Positions 37,279-45,896 of a stretch of DNA of 64,000 nt are shown in pieces. The stretch is from positions 7,558,501 through 7,622,500 of the forward strand of contig NZ_CP091716.1 of the NCBI RefSeq assembly GCF_022009635.1, written 5' to 3'. Numbering within the stretch: the stretch's first letter is position 1; each line of letters starts with the position of its first letter. The position numbers were made by a program, and so were the translations under genes. The notes below the pieces were generated by a model, which saw only the letters and a program-made list of their open reading frames with translations, was not told the DNA's origin and did not search any database. The DNA is from Variovorax paradoxus (GTDB lineage: Bacteria; Pseudomonadota; Gammaproteobacteria; Burkholderiales; Burkholderiaceae_C).

Positions 37279-37460
37279 AGCGGCTGTGGCCCGGAAATGG
37301 GCCCTTGCGTGGGTAACGACTGGAAACGTCGCCTCAGACGGCGCGCGGATGGGGTAGCGTCCGGGTTGTTCACTTGGATGGCGAACTCGCGCGGCGATTC
37401 TCGATCTGCCCAACACCCCCGAAGTCGCCTCATCCGCCAGAATCTCCGTTCAGCTCCCAT

Positions 37461-38708
37461 ATGCCCATGCAATTCAAGACTCCCTCCATCCTCCCGCTCG
37501 CCTTCGCAATCGCCACGGGCGCCCTGGTTTCTGGCACACCCGCTTTCGCGGCCTCCCATGCGGCCAAGCCTGCAGCCCACAAGAAGCCCGCCGCCGCCGC
37601 GCCTGCCCAGGCACCGGTGGCCGGCCAATCGGCCGTAGCCGGCGGACCGCCGGCGTTGCCGGCCAAGGCGTGGCTGCTGATGGACTTCGATTCTGGCGAG
37701 GTGCTGGCCTCGGCCAATCCCGACGAACCGCTGCCGCCGGCGTCGCTGACCAAGATGATGACCAGCTTCCTGGTCGAGCAGGCACTTCGCTCGGGCAAGC
37801 TCAAGAAGGACGATCTCGTCTCGGTCAGCCAGAACGCCTGGTGCCGCGGCTCGAGCACCGAGTCCTGCATGTACCTGCCGCTGAACAGCCAGGCCACCGT
37901 GATCGACATCCTGCGCGGCATCATCGTCCAGTCGGGCAATGACGCGTCCAAGGCGATCGCCGAGCACATGGCCGGCACCGAGGAGGGCTTTGCCAAACTC
38001 ATGAATGCCGAAGCCCAGCGCCTGGGCATGACGCACACGCATTTCGTGAACTCCACGGGCCTGCCCGATCCCGATCACAAGTCGTCCGCGCGCGACCTCG
38101 CGATCCTGGCGCGCGCGATCATCCGCGACAGTTCGGAGTACTACCCGATCTACGCGGAGCGCGAGTTCAAGTACAACGGGATCAAGCAGGGAAATCGCAA
38201 TGCGCTGCTCTACACCGACCCCACGGTCGACGGGCTGAAGACGGGACATACCCAGGAAGCGGGCTTCTGCCTCGTGACTTCCTCCAAGCGCAACGGCATG
38301 CGCCTGATCACCGTGATTCTCAACACCAACAGCGCGCAGGCGCGCGCCGACGAAACCCGCGCGCTCCTCGGGTGGGGGTACGGCAACTTCGAGAAGGCCA
38401 CCCCCATTCAGTCCAACACCGTGGTCACGACGACCAACGTCCGCTTCGGCAAGGCCGATACCGTTGCCGCGGGCCTGGGAGCGCCCTGGACGGTGACGGT
38501 GCCGCGCGGCCAGAAAGTGAACACCTCCGTGCAGATCAATCCGAAGCTGGAGGCGCCGGTGGCCAAGGGCGCGGTGATCGGCAAGGTGGTCGCGGAGTCG
38601 AACGGCAAAGCGGTGGGAGAAGCACCGCTGGTTGCGCAGGCTGACGTGGAGCGCGCCGGCTTCATGCTGCGTACATGGCAGCGCGTGACCGGATTGTTCG
38701 GCAAGTAG
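37461..38708 (+). CDS. D-alanyl-D-alanine carboxypeptidase (PBP5/6 type)
   Basis: A 415-residue penicillin-binding protein that trims the terminal D-Ala from peptidoglycan stem peptides. It has a signal peptide (LAFAIATGALVSGTPAFA), a Pro/Ala-rich linker, then the three active-site motifs: SLTK near residue 95, SGN near residue 158 (IIVQSGNDASKAIAEHM), and KTG near residue 260 (VDGLKTGHTQEAG). The C-terminal beta domain and an amphipathic end helix (FMLRTWQRVTGLF) that anchors PBP5 proteins to the membrane are present. It stands alone and is followed by a hairpin at 38737. Confidence 0.92.
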   Translation: MPMQFKTPSILPLAFAIATGALVSGTPAFAASHAAKPAAHKKPAAAAPAQAPVAGQSAVAGGPPALPAKAWLLMDFDSGEVLASANPDEPLPPASLTKMMTSFLVEQALRSGKLKKDDLVSVSQNAWCRGSSTESCMYLPLNSQATVIDILRGIIVQSGNDASKAIAEHMAGTEEGFAKLMNAEAQRLGMTHTHFVNSTGLPDPDHKSSARDLAILARAIIRDSSEYYPIYAEREFKYNGIKQGNRNALLYTDPTVDGLKTGHTQEAGFCLVTSSKRNGMRLITVILNTNSAQARADETRALLGWGYGNFEKATPIQSNTVVTTTNVRFGKADTVAAGLGAPWTVTVPRGQKVNTSVQINPKLEAPVAKGAVIGKVVAESNGKAVGEAPLVAQADVERAGFMLRTWQRVTGLFGK

Positions 38709-38736
38709 CCCTCGGACAATGCGCGGCCATTGACGT

Positions 38737-38760
38737 GGCTGGCCGGAAAGTCGGCCAGCC
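38737..38760 (+). terminator. Hairpin after the carboxypeptidase gene
   Basis: Stem GGCTGGCC/GGCCAGCC with an 8-base loop, 28 bases after the stop. No T-run follows, so it may act only as a weak or Rho-assisted end. A short direct repeat (TGGTGGCCTC units) lies just after it. Confidence 0.4.
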
Positions 38761-38818
38761 CGGGTGGCCTCTGGTGGCCTCTGGTGGCATTTTCTCGCTT
38801 GCTGTGCGGGAGGCGAGG

Positions 38819-40045
38819 CTACTTCAAACGCTGAATGTTGGCCGCGACCTGGGCTGCCAAGTCTTTGACGGTGGCCGGCCTTACCTTTGCGGCCTTGAGT
38901 GTCGTGGCGAAGTCGCCGGCGACAGCCAGGTGCCTGTCCAGATGCGCCAACGCCTTCTGCGTGGAGATGTCCGCCCGAATGGCAAGCTCAAGCATGTTCT
39001 TGCGTGTCACTGCCTGCGCTTCGCCCATGACGTCCATCTGGTGGTATCCGCCCGGGCCCTGCGAATAGGTCAGGTCATACGAAGGCGACAGTTTCCAGTG
39101 GCGCTCACTGTCGAGCCTGAACGAAAAGTTCTTGGGATGGTCATCACGGTTATTGAAGACGACATTGAACACTGCACGCGCGAAACCCTTTTCCACTTCG
39201 CGCTCATCCCGCGTGAGATTGCGAGTGACCCGCAAGAAGGTCAGATAGTCCAGCGTCCCTGGCAGGCGGAAGTCTGCATTCATCGCGCCGGCCAAGGTAT
39301 GGACCGGTACCCGCATTCCGTTGTCCACGTCGAAGCGGGCGATGCCGAATCCCCCGAGCCTGGGAGCAATATCAAAGTATTGCGTGGGAGGAACATCCAA
39401 TCCGCAGTCTCGTGCCAGGGCTGCATAGCAGTTCTCAATGGCGCACACTTCCTTGTGCTCTCCTTGCGACTGGAACTTCACCAGCCAAGGGCGTCCATTC
39501 ATGACACCCTGCGTCCCCATCTCCCCCGTAGCAGCGCAGTAGTCCACCAGGACCTTGGGTCTTGCCCCGTGCGGAGACCCTCCCATCAAGACCAGCTCGG
39601 CAAGCAGCTTGCTGTCCTTGCCACTCATGACCTGGTGTGCCTGCTGCGCAAGCTGAAGAATGTCTACGGTGCCAGTCGTGGCGGCCAGTGTCTGCGCTGG
39701 CTCGTACGTCAAGGCACCCATCGTGCGATGCCCCAGGAACGCCAATCGGTCGAGCGGAGATACCTTGGAGACCTCGACACCGTTCTTTCGGAAGTAGCGG
39801 TCCATCAGCAGCATCCCCCACCCGTCGGGAAGACTGTCCGCGATAAGGCCGGGCAAGCGATGCTGTTCCGGAGGAAACCTGGAGAAGGCCGCGGCTTGCA
39901 GCGGGAGCTTGATTGGAGAAAGCTCCAGTTTTTGTTCCAAAGCTTGCGGGCTGTACTCAAACAAGATTTCCCCGCTTCCGTGCGCCAAGCTTCCAAGAAG
40001 CCAACGCTCTCCCCAGCCTTCGTAGTAGACGTCGACACGTTTCAT
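38819..40045 (-). CDS. hipA: HipA-type serine/threonine kinase toxin
   Basis: A 408-residue HipA-family kinase. The N-terminal HipA_N subdomain (GEILFEYSPQALEQ, HRLPGLIADSLPDGWG) is followed by the ATP-binding Gly-rich loop (MGGSPHGARPKVLV), the Lys strand (WLVKFQ), the catalytic loop (FNNRDDHPKNFSF) and the metal-binding SPSYDLTYS. All key residues appear intact. HipA kinases phosphorylate translation targets such as GltX and cause growth arrest. The start overlaps the stop of hipB by 4 bases, giving the usual hipB-hipA order. GC is lower than in neighbouring genes, which suggests recent acquisition. Confidence 0.92.
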   Translation of the reverse strand: MKRVDVYYEGWGERWLLGSLAHGSGEILFEYSPQALEQKLELSPIKLPLQAAAFSRFPPEQHRLPGLIADSLPDGWGMLLMDRYFRKNGVEVSKVSPLDRLAFLGHRTMGALTYEPAQTLAATTGTVDILQLAQQAHQVMSGKDSKLLAELVLMGGSPHGARPKVLVDYCAATGEMGTQGVMNGRPWLVKFQSQGEHKEVCAIENCYAALARDCGLDVPPTQYFDIAPRLGGFGIARFDVDNGMRVPVHTLAGAMNADFRLPGTLDYLTFLRVTRNLTRDEREVEKGFARAVFNVVFNNRDDHPKNFSFRLDSERHWKLSPSYDLTYSQGPGGYHQMDVMGEAQAVTRKNMLELAIRADISTQKALAHLDRHLAVAGDFATTLKAAKVRPATVKDLAAQVAANIQRLK

Positions 40046-40359
40046 GGCTTGGCTTTCTTGGCGGGCTTGCGGATGCGCTGCGGCGCCGGCGCTGCCCGCG
40101 CTTCCAGCTGCGCAATACTCTGAACCCGAACGACAAAGAGTGGCTGCAGCTGGTCAACGAGGCCCAGCGCCGAAGCAACCCGAACAAGTGTTGCCATCGA
40201 GCCTTGCCCGTGGGATTCCAGCGCCAGCAACGTGTTGCGAGAAACGCCCGCACGGGATGCCAGTTCCGCTTGCTGAATGCCTTTGGCTAGCCGAGCCGCC
40301 TTAAGCCGTTCGCCGAGCTCAACGCATACTTCGGCAGGGGTTGCCAGGTTAAAGTCCAA
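40042..40359 (-). CDS. hipB: HipB-type antitoxin / autorepressor
   Basis: A 105-residue XRE-type DNA-binding antitoxin. The helix-turn-helix is QQAELASRAGVSRNTLLALES. The C-terminal tail is basic and Pro-rich (PAPQRIRKPAKKAKP). It should neutralise HipA and repress the operon. The start is uncertain: a TTG at 40359 has AAGG about 9 bases upstream and is used here. The promoter region upstream is strongly AT-rich. Confidence 0.85.
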   Translation of the reverse strand: MDFNLATPAEVCVELGERLKAARLAKGIQQAELASRAGVSRNTLLALESHGQGSMATLVRVASALGLVDQLQPLFVVRVQSIAQLEARAAPAPQRIRKPAKKAKP

Positions 40360-40751
40360 AATTTTGCGCCTTATATTTATTTAATTGATATAGTGCCCAT
40401 AATTTTACGCACTAAAGAAGAATTGGCGGCCTTGGCTCCCCGCGTTGCTTCATCTGTGTTGCCGTATCTGCTTCAGATGGCCGCTGACACTTCGCCATTC
40501 GCCTGAGGTTCTGCGCTGAGGCAGCCAGCAAGAACTCATCCTGCGCGCCACTGATCCCGCGCTGCCAAAGTCACAAATCAATCTCGCAGAATCGCGCAGG
40601 AGAAGCGGACGACGAAGGGCCAGGGCGTCATGACCTGTGGGAACGCATCCAGCGGAGGCCGCACCGAGTTGTTCAACACCATCGGCCAGGATTGGCCGTT
40701 CGGGGGACGACGTGGCGGGACCCTGTCGCTACCAGAGCGACTCTTCCCACG
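40360..40751. other. AT-rich hipBA promoter region and intergenic stretch
   Basis: The first 80 bases are the most AT-rich DNA of the window and should hold the hipBA promoter and HipB operators. Candidate half-sites on the minus strand are GCGTAAAATTAT and GCGCAAAATTTT. A rightward open frame of 37 codons (40393-40506, GTG start) begins within it, but I cannot support it as a gene. The rest, up to the end of the convergent-facing reductase gene, shows nothing I recognise. Confidence 0.45.
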
Positions 40752-41408
40752 TCAAGGCGCGCCGCGGCGCAGGAACATGTGCGTGGCGCGCTCGCCTGCC
40801 ACTTGCCGTTCGCAGCTGTAGCCCAGCGCCGGCAGATCCAGGCCTGCGAACAGCGCCTCGCCCTTGCCCAGCAGCACCGGCCTTACGGCCAGGTGCAGTT
40901 CGTCGATCAGCCCGGCCTTCAGATATTCGCGCACGGTGGCCACGCCGCCGCCCACGCGCACGTCACGCGTGCCCGCGGCGGCCCGCGCCTGCGCCAGTGC
41001 ATCGTGGATGCCACCAGTGACGAAGTGGAAGGTGGTGCCGCCGTGCATCGCCAGGGGCGCGCGGGCATGGTGGGTCAGCACGAAGACCGGCACATGATAC
41101 GGAGGCTCGTCGCCCCACCAGCCTTTCCAGCTCTCGTCGGGCCAGGGACCGCGCACCGGCCCGAACATGTTGCGCCCGATGATCCAGGCTCCCATCTCGG
41201 CGAAGCCTTGTTCGGCGATTTCATTGTCGATGCCGGTCTCGCCGTTGGCTTCGCCCGTCTTGTGCATCTGCTGCCAGACGCGCGTGGGAAAGAACCAGTC
41301 CATGAGCTCCGGACCGCGAACGCCCAGCGGTTGTTCCAGACTCTGGTCCGGACCTGCGGCAAAGCCGTCGAGCGAAACACCGAAGCTGCGCACCAGTACT
41401 CGGGTCAT
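40752..41408 (-). CDS. Dihydrofolate-reductase-family (RibD C-terminal-like) protein
   Basis: A 218-residue protein of the RibD_C/DHFR-like fold. Signature segments are VRSFGVSLDGFAAGPDQS at the N-terminus, MGAWIIGRNMFGPVRGPW, VFVLTHHARAPLAM, and RVGGGVATVREYLKAGLIDELHLAVRPVLLGKGEALF near the end. Members are NADPH-dependent reductases, mostly of unknown substrate, and are often found as accessory genes. It stands alone, leftward, with about 120 bases to the next gene. Confidence 0.85.
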   Translation of the reverse strand: MTRVLVRSFGVSLDGFAAGPDQSLEQPLGVRGPELMDWFFPTRVWQQMHKTGEANGETGIDNEIAEQGFAEMGAWIIGRNMFGPVRGPWPDESWKGWWGDEPPYHVPVFVLTHHARAPLAMHGGTTFHFVTGGIHDALAQARAAAGTRDVRVGGGVATVREYLKAGLIDELHLAVRPVLLGKGEALFAGLDLPALGYSCERQVAGERATHMFLRRGAP

Positions 41409-41530
41409 GGGGCCGTCTCCTGCGAAAAGGGATGCCGCAGTTTAGCGAGCGGGGCTCTCTTGGAGGCGCTTGGAGGCGGCAAGGCTGTTGGTAGAGTTCA
41501 GGAAAGAGAAGGCGGCAATCGGGACGAATT

Positions 41531-42286
41531 TCAGTCGGGATTCATCGCGGCAAACGTTGCCACGTAGCGACCATCCCGCTCGGCCCAGCGCCGTGCCCGG
41601 TCGCGTTCGACCAGCACCTCGCCGCGTTCATGCTCGCCTTTTTCAAGCAACTCCAGCACCTCGGCCACGTACTCCGCCACAGGCATCGCGCGCGGATCGG
41701 CCGCCTGCTGCGTGCCGGTGAGTTCCGTCTGCACATAGGGCGGCGCCAGCTCGAGCACCCGGACGGGAACCTTGCGCAACTGATGCCGCAGCGACTGCAG
41801 CCACGAGTGCAGGAAGGCCTTGCTCGCGCAATAGGTTGGAAAGTCGGCGCGGGGCACGAAGGCGAGGTTGGAGCTGGTCGCGATGATCGTTGCGTCGGGC
41901 CGGACCCTCAGCATCGGCAGGAACGCCGCCACGACCTGCAGCACGCCCATGATGTTGGTCTCGACCATCGCGCGCGCGGTCGAGACATCCCAGGCGTCGG
42001 AAGTCATGTCTTCCGTCCGCGATATGCCCGCGTTGGCGATCAGCATGTTGAGTTCCGGGTAGCGCGACCGAACCTCGCTCGCAAGGTTGGCCAGGGATGA
42101 GGGGGCGTCCAGGTCGAGCGGCAATCCGATGAGGCCCGGCCGGGCCTTCGCGATCTCGTCGAGCAGGGCCTTGCGCCGTCCGGTGACGATGACGCGGTTG
42201 CCCCGGTCGTGAAAGGCTTGCGCAAGCGCGCGGCCGATGCCGCTGCTGCCGCCGGTGATGAGGATGGTGTTGCCTGTCATTTTCAT
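41531..42286 (-). CDS. Short-chain dehydrogenase/reductase (DltE-like)
   Basis: A 251-residue SDR oxidoreductase. It has the NAD(P)-binding TGGSSGIG near residue 11, NAGIS near residue 87, the catalytic Ser in ATSSN and the YCASK pair near residue 155. The sequence after it (LELAPPYVQTELTG, AEYVAEVLELLEKG) is typical of the DltE-like group of classical SDRs. The substrate is unknown. The ATG at 42286 is followed closely by another at 42280. Confidence 0.88.
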   Translation of the reverse strand: MKMTGNTILITGGSSGIGRALAQAFHDRGNRVIVTGRRKALLDEIAKARPGLIGLPLDLDAPSSLANLASEVRSRYPELNMLIANAGISRTEDMTSDAWDVSTARAMVETNIMGVLQVVAAFLPMLRVRPDATIIATSSNLAFVPRADFPTYCASKAFLHSWLQSLRHQLRKVPVRVLELAPPYVQTELTGTQQAADPRAMPVAEYVAEVLELLEKGEHERGEVLVERDRARRWAERDGRYVATFAAMNPD

Positions 42287-42750
42287 GATTCATTGCTCCT
42301 GCGGTCGAGGCTGTTCGCGGGCGGCCGCATGCCGCGCGCAATTTCGCAAAGGCGGAAATTCCCGGCCGGCGCATCGCGAGCTGCGAACGGCGGCGAACAA
42401 GTCCGGAAGAATGGGAGGAAAGCGGCGGGGTCGAGGCCCGCGCAAGCGCAGTGCCCGAGCGGGCGAATGAGTTCGGCGGTTGTGTGTGGCGTCATGCGGC
42501 AGCGTTCTTTGCATCGAGACACTCCCTGCTGGGATCCTCTCGACAAAGGACGCGTTGGATGACGGTAACGCCTACGGCAGCGCTGCTGGAGCGACTGCGG
42601 CGCGGATGTTATGCGGCACGACTTCGATCGTCAAGACGCCGCGCTTGGGCAATTTATTGACCGGCAGATGGCCCGCATCTGCCCAGATGTTTCACTCTTG
42701 CAACGCATGAGTGCCGCCACCCGCCGCCGGGGCGTTTAAAGTTCGGTCCC
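42287..42750. other. Intergenic stretch before the HU gene, possible leader or small RNA
   Basis: No supported protein gene in about 460 bases. On the plus strand there is a hairpin at 42664-42682 (GCAGATG/CATCTGC), and the stretch ends in a strong terminator at 42751. This suggests that a transcript ends here before HU. It could be a small RNA or a leader of the HU gene. The left end should contain the promoter of the SDR gene. Confidence 0.35.
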
Positions 42751-42778
42751 CGGTAGCGCTTTCTCGCTACCGTTTTTT
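42751..42778 (+). terminator. Rho-independent terminator upstream of the HU gene
   Basis: A perfect 8-bp stem CGGTAGCG/CGCTACCG (42751-42758 and 42765-42772) with a 6-base loop, followed by six T residues. It lies only 33 bases before the HU start and no annotated rightward gene precedes it. It either ends a small RNA or acts as an attenuator of HU. Confidence 0.7.
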
Positions 42779-42811
42779 CCAACCGCTTGATTGAAGAAAG
42801 AGCATCCCGTT

Positions 42812-43099
42812 TTGAACAAGACCGAACTCATCGCCGCCATCGCCACGGACACGAACCTCAGCAAGGCCGATGCCGGCCGCGCCCTCGACGCTGCGATCGA
42901 AAACCTGTCGCGCGCCCTGGCCGCTGGCGACACGGTGCAACTGATCGGCTTCGGCACCTTCGCCGTGGCAAGCCGCCCTGAGCGCACGGGCCGCAACCCG
43001 TCGACCGGCGAGCCGATGACCATCAAGGCCAGCAAGGCGCCCAAGTTCACCGCCGGCAAGGCGCTGAAGGACGCGGTCAACGCTGTCGCCGCCAAGTAA
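42812..43099 (+). CDS. HU-family nucleoid DNA-binding protein
   Basis: A 95-residue HU/IHF-family protein beginning [20 protein letters not shown], with the DNA-bending arm [20 protein letters not shown] and the conserved [18 protein letters not shown] stretch. The TTG at 42812 gives the canonical HU N-terminus (MNKTELI) and has GAAAG about 11 bases upstream. An in-frame TTG at 42791 would add seven residues that HU proteins lack. A terminator lies directly upstream. Confidence 0.92.
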   Translation: MNKTELIAAIATDTNLSKADAGRALDAAIENLSRALAAGDTVQLIGFGTFAVASRPERTGRNPSTGEPMTIKASKAPKFTAGKALKDAVNAVAAK

Positions 43100-43249
43100 G
43101 CGGCACGCCTCGCGTCATTCTTTTTTGCATCTTCTCCCTCCGCGGTGTCGGCGCAGCAGCGCAGACCCCGGAGGGCGTGGCCTCTTCTTCAGGAAGCGGA
43201 CGCGTGACGCGCTAGAGTCCGTGCACGTTCACAAGCTCAGCCATCCGAC

Positions 43250-43789
43250 ATGTCCGACGCACCTGTGTCAACGCCACGCTCCAGCATGCCCGCGCCACAT
43301 CGGCTGCTTCAAATCCTCGTCATCGGTGCCTGCCTTTTGCTGGTGGGCTGCGCAAGCCCTCCGGGCCCGCGCCAGGGACGAGGCCCCGCACCTTCGATTC
43401 CCTCCAGCACGCCGCTCACGGACGAGCAGTCGAACAGCATCGCCATCCACGCGCTGGGGCTGGTCGGCACGCCGTACCGCTATGGCGGCAACACGCCGGA
43501 CGGCGGCTTCGATTGCAGCGGGCTCATCGGCTACGTCTATCTCAACAGCGTCGGGCAATCGCCGCCGCGCACGGTCGCGCGCATGTCGGGCTTCGGGCAG
43601 CCGGTGGCCATGTCGGCGCTTCGCACGGGCGACCTGGTGCTGTTCGGTTCGTCCACGCCGACGCATGCCGGCATCTACGTGGGCGGTGGCCGCTTCGTGC
43701 ACGCGCCGTCCACGGGCGGCGAGGTGCGGCTCGACCGGCTGGACGGCGTGTACTGGTCGCGCCAGCCGACGCAGGCACGGCGGCCCTGA
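43250..43789 (+). CDS. NlpC/P60-family peptidoglycan hydrolase lipoprotein
   Basis: A 179-residue lipoprotein with a lipobox (LLVGCAS, Cys near residue 34). The NlpC/P60 domain follows: GTPYRYGGNTPDGGFDCSGL carries the catalytic Cys near residue 89, and the catalytic His is in THAGIYVGGGRFVHAPSTGG. Such enzymes cut D-Glu-diaminopimelate type links in the cell wall. It is anchored to a membrane on the periplasmic side. Confidence 0.88.
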   Translation: MSDAPVSTPRSSMPAPHRLLQILVIGACLLLVGCASPPGPRQGRGPAPSIPSSTPLTDEQSNSIAIHALGLVGTPYRYGGNTPDGGFDCSGLIGYVYLNSVGQSPPRTVARMSGFGQPVAMSALRTGDLVLFGSSTPTHAGIYVGGGRFVHAPSTGGEVRLDRLDGVYWSRQPTQARRP

Positions 43790-43828
43790 CCGGGCATCGA
43801 GCATGCCCCGGGCGCGTTGCCCGTCCCC

Positions 43829-44200
43829 TCAGTCTTCCGCGTCGCGCTCTTTTCTTCGGCGCCAGCCCGTTCGTTCGTCCATGCGTGCCCAGGCATTGAG
43901 CAATGCGGCCCGCGTGATGTCGCCGGCCATGCGGATGGCGATGGTGTCGTCGGCGTTCAGCGGGCGCCAGTCGCTCGGGTCTTCGGCCTGTGAAATGCTC
44001 ATCCACCTGGCGCCGCAATGGCCGCACGATGCCACGAGGACGTTGCCCGTCTCGACGTGGCCGAGCATGGTCTGTTCGTCGAGCGCCGGTGCGCCGCAGC
44101 ACGACCAGTAGAGCGTCATGTCGGGCCGTGCCTGTGCCTGCCGGGCCCAGGCCGCCGCGCGATACCAGAGCGTTGCGTTCAGTGCCATGTCATGCGCCAT
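43829..44200 (-). CDS. Small Cys-rich (zinc-ribbon-like) protein of unknown function
   Basis: A 123-residue soluble protein that I do not recognise. It has a paired-cysteine pattern (WSCCGAP and, about 25 residues later, ASCGHCGARW) that could bind one metal ion, and an acidic middle region (AEDPSDWRPLNADDT). Starts are possible at 44203 (GTG), 44200 (ATG) and 44188 (ATG). It overlaps or abuts a small upstream membrane-like reading frame (44190-44309), and the two may be coupled. Confidence 0.55.
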   Translation of the reverse strand: MAHDMALNATLWYRAAAWARQAQARPDMTLYWSCCGAPALDEQTMLGHVETGNVLVASCGHCGARWMSISQAEDPSDWRPLNADDTIAIRMAGDITRAALLNAWARMDERTGWRRRKERDAED

Positions 44201-44309
44201 CACGCGGCATGCGCAGCCTGCGCGGTTTGTCGAGGCGGTAAAGCCTCACCAGCGTCTCTGCCGAGACGACCCACAAAGCCGCGGGGGCGGCCAACCAAAC
44301 GATGTCCAT
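44190..44309 (-). CDS. Possible small membrane protein (39 aa)
   Basis: A short reading frame beginning MDIVWLAAPAALWVVSAETL and ending in a basic tail (RLYRLDKPRRLRMPRDGA). The N-terminal half is hydrophobic enough for one membrane segment, with positive charges behind it. An AGAG lies 8 bases before the ATG. It overlaps the start of the Cys-rich gene in a TGACATGG arrangement. Only codon context and layout support it. Confidence 0.35.
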   Translation of the reverse strand: MDIVWLAAPAALWVVSAETLVRLYRLDKPRRLRMPRDGA

Positions 44310-44394
44310 TGCTCACTCTTGTGCTGGAGTGAATGGAGTATCGAAAGACGCGCATAAAAACGGCATCGAATGCCGATGGCCGCGCGTAAAAAAT

Positions 44395-45684
44395 TCATAA
44401 AGATCGGCGCGGCGACGCCACGTGTTCCGGCCGCACGCCCAGTCCCACGGCCCGCGCCGGCAGCCTGCGCAGCACGGGCCAGCGCGACAGCATTCGAAGC
44501 GGCCACGGCACATGACCCGCCACCGCCGTCACCTTGCCGCCGAGCACCGGCATCAGCACGCGGTCCTGCACCATGCGCTGCGCCGCCTGCGTCACGCGCA
44601 CCGGCCATTCCCTTCGCCGCTGCAGTTGCGGCAACATGTCGTCGATCTGCTTGTCGGTGGCCGTGCCGGCCAGCATCGGGGCCAGCAGGTTGGCCGCGGC
44701 CACCGCGTCCTGCACGGCCAGGTTGATGCCGACGCCGCCCACCGGCGACATGGCGTGCGCCGCGTCGCCGATGCACAGCATGCCCTTGCACGACCACGAC
44801 TCGAGCCTGTCGACCGTCACCTCGAGCAGCTGCACCGCATTCCAGTCGGGCAGCGCCTTGGGCAGCCGGTCGGCGAAGAAGGGCGCGATCTTGGCGATCT
44901 CGGCGTGGAAGGCGTCGATGCCCCGCGCCTGCAATGCGGCGTGCCCGCCCTTGGGAATCACGAATGCGCACTGCCAGTAGTCGCCGCGGTTCAGCGTCAC
45001 GAGGAAGTGTCCGCCGGCGATGTGCCCGGCCGTCGCCTCCGGGTCGCCGCTTTCCTTGGGAATGCGCATCCACAGCACGTCGATCGGCGCGCCGTAGCTG
45101 ATGTGCGGCAGCGCGGCGGCGTCGCGCAGCGTGGAATGGCGGCCGTCGCACGCGACCACCAGCGAGGCATGCAGTTCCACGTCCTGCGGCTGCCCGGCCC
45201 GGCGCCCGCGCCGCACCTTCACGCCGTTGACGCGCCCTTTGTCCTGCAGCAGGCCGATGGCTTCGGCGTCGGTCCACAGCTCGAAGCCCGGATAGCGCCG
45301 CGCCTCGTCGCTCATGAAGTCCAGGAACTCCCACTGCGGCATCAGCACCAGGAACTTGCTGTGCGAGGGCAGGTGGGTGAAGTCGGCCACGGGAAAGCTC
45401 TGGCCCTCGAAGGTGGCGCGCAGTTGCTCGATGCGATCATGCGGGCGCTGCAGGAACGCATCGAGCAGGCCCAGTTCGTGCAATATCTCGAGGGTCGACG
45501 GATGCACGGTGTCCCCGCGAAAGTCGCGCAGGAAGTCCAGGTGCTTCTCCAGCACCACGACCGGCACGCCGGCCCGGGCGAGCAGCAGGCCGAGCACCAT
45601 GCCGGCGGGGCCGCCGCCCGCGATGCAGCAGCGCACCTGCGTCTGGCTTGCCTGGCGTGGAGGAAGGGAAGCGGTGTCGGTCAA
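44395..45684 (-). CDS. FAD-dependent monooxygenase (PHBH fold)
   Basis: A 429-residue flavoprotein of the aromatic-hydroxylase-like family. It has the FAD-binding GGGPAGMVLGLLLARAG at about residues 23-39 with the acidic LEKH following, the DG motif (VVACDGRHSTLRDA), and the second FAD motif GDAAHAMSPVGGVGINLAVQDA near residue 300. The C-terminal helix region is present. The substrate is unknown. It is transcribed towards the small unknown genes and is divergent from cstA, separated by about 210 bases. Confidence 0.88.
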   Translation of the reverse strand: MTDTASLPPRQASQTQVRCCIAGGGPAGMVLGLLLARAGVPVVVLEKHLDFLRDFRGDTVHPSTLEILHELGLLDAFLQRPHDRIEQLRATFEGQSFPVADFTHLPSHSKFLVLMPQWEFLDFMSDEARRYPGFELWTDAEAIGLLQDKGRVNGVKVRRGRRAGQPQDVELHASLVVACDGRHSTLRDAAALPHISYGAPIDVLWMRIPKESGDPEATAGHIAGGHFLVTLNRGDYWQCAFVIPKGGHAALQARGIDAFHAEIAKIAPFFADRLPKALPDWNAVQLLEVTVDRLESWSCKGMLCIGDAAHAMSPVGGVGINLAVQDAVAAANLLAPMLAGTATDKQIDDMLPQLQRRREWPVRVTQAAQRMVQDRVLMPVLGGKVTAVAGHVPWPLRMLSRWPVLRRLPARAVGLGVRPEHVASPRRSL

Positions 45685-45896
45685 TCGGCTGGCTCGCTTG
45701 TTGAAGACAGACCCCTATTGTTCCGGCTTGGTCCGGTTCGTGCGTGTAGGTCCGCAGGCATTGAACGGCAGACCTCCGCCACGGGTATCCGGGTTTTCCA
45801 TTACGCAAAGCCACGCGCCCGGCCCACGCGGTCCGACGGATGCGCCGCGGCGCTCGCACGGGAAAACTCCCCGGGTTCAATCTTGGAGACATTCCC

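Noticed and set aside
38764..38789. Short direct repeats (TGGTGGCCTC units) after the carboxypeptidase gene
   Set aside because: Fewer than three complete units in a GC-rich gap; most likely simple-sequence noise.
40393..40506. 37-codon GTG-started frame divergent from hipBA
   Set aside because: Not listed as a gene: no ribosome site and no recognisable homology. Mentioned only as a curiosity in the hipBA finding.
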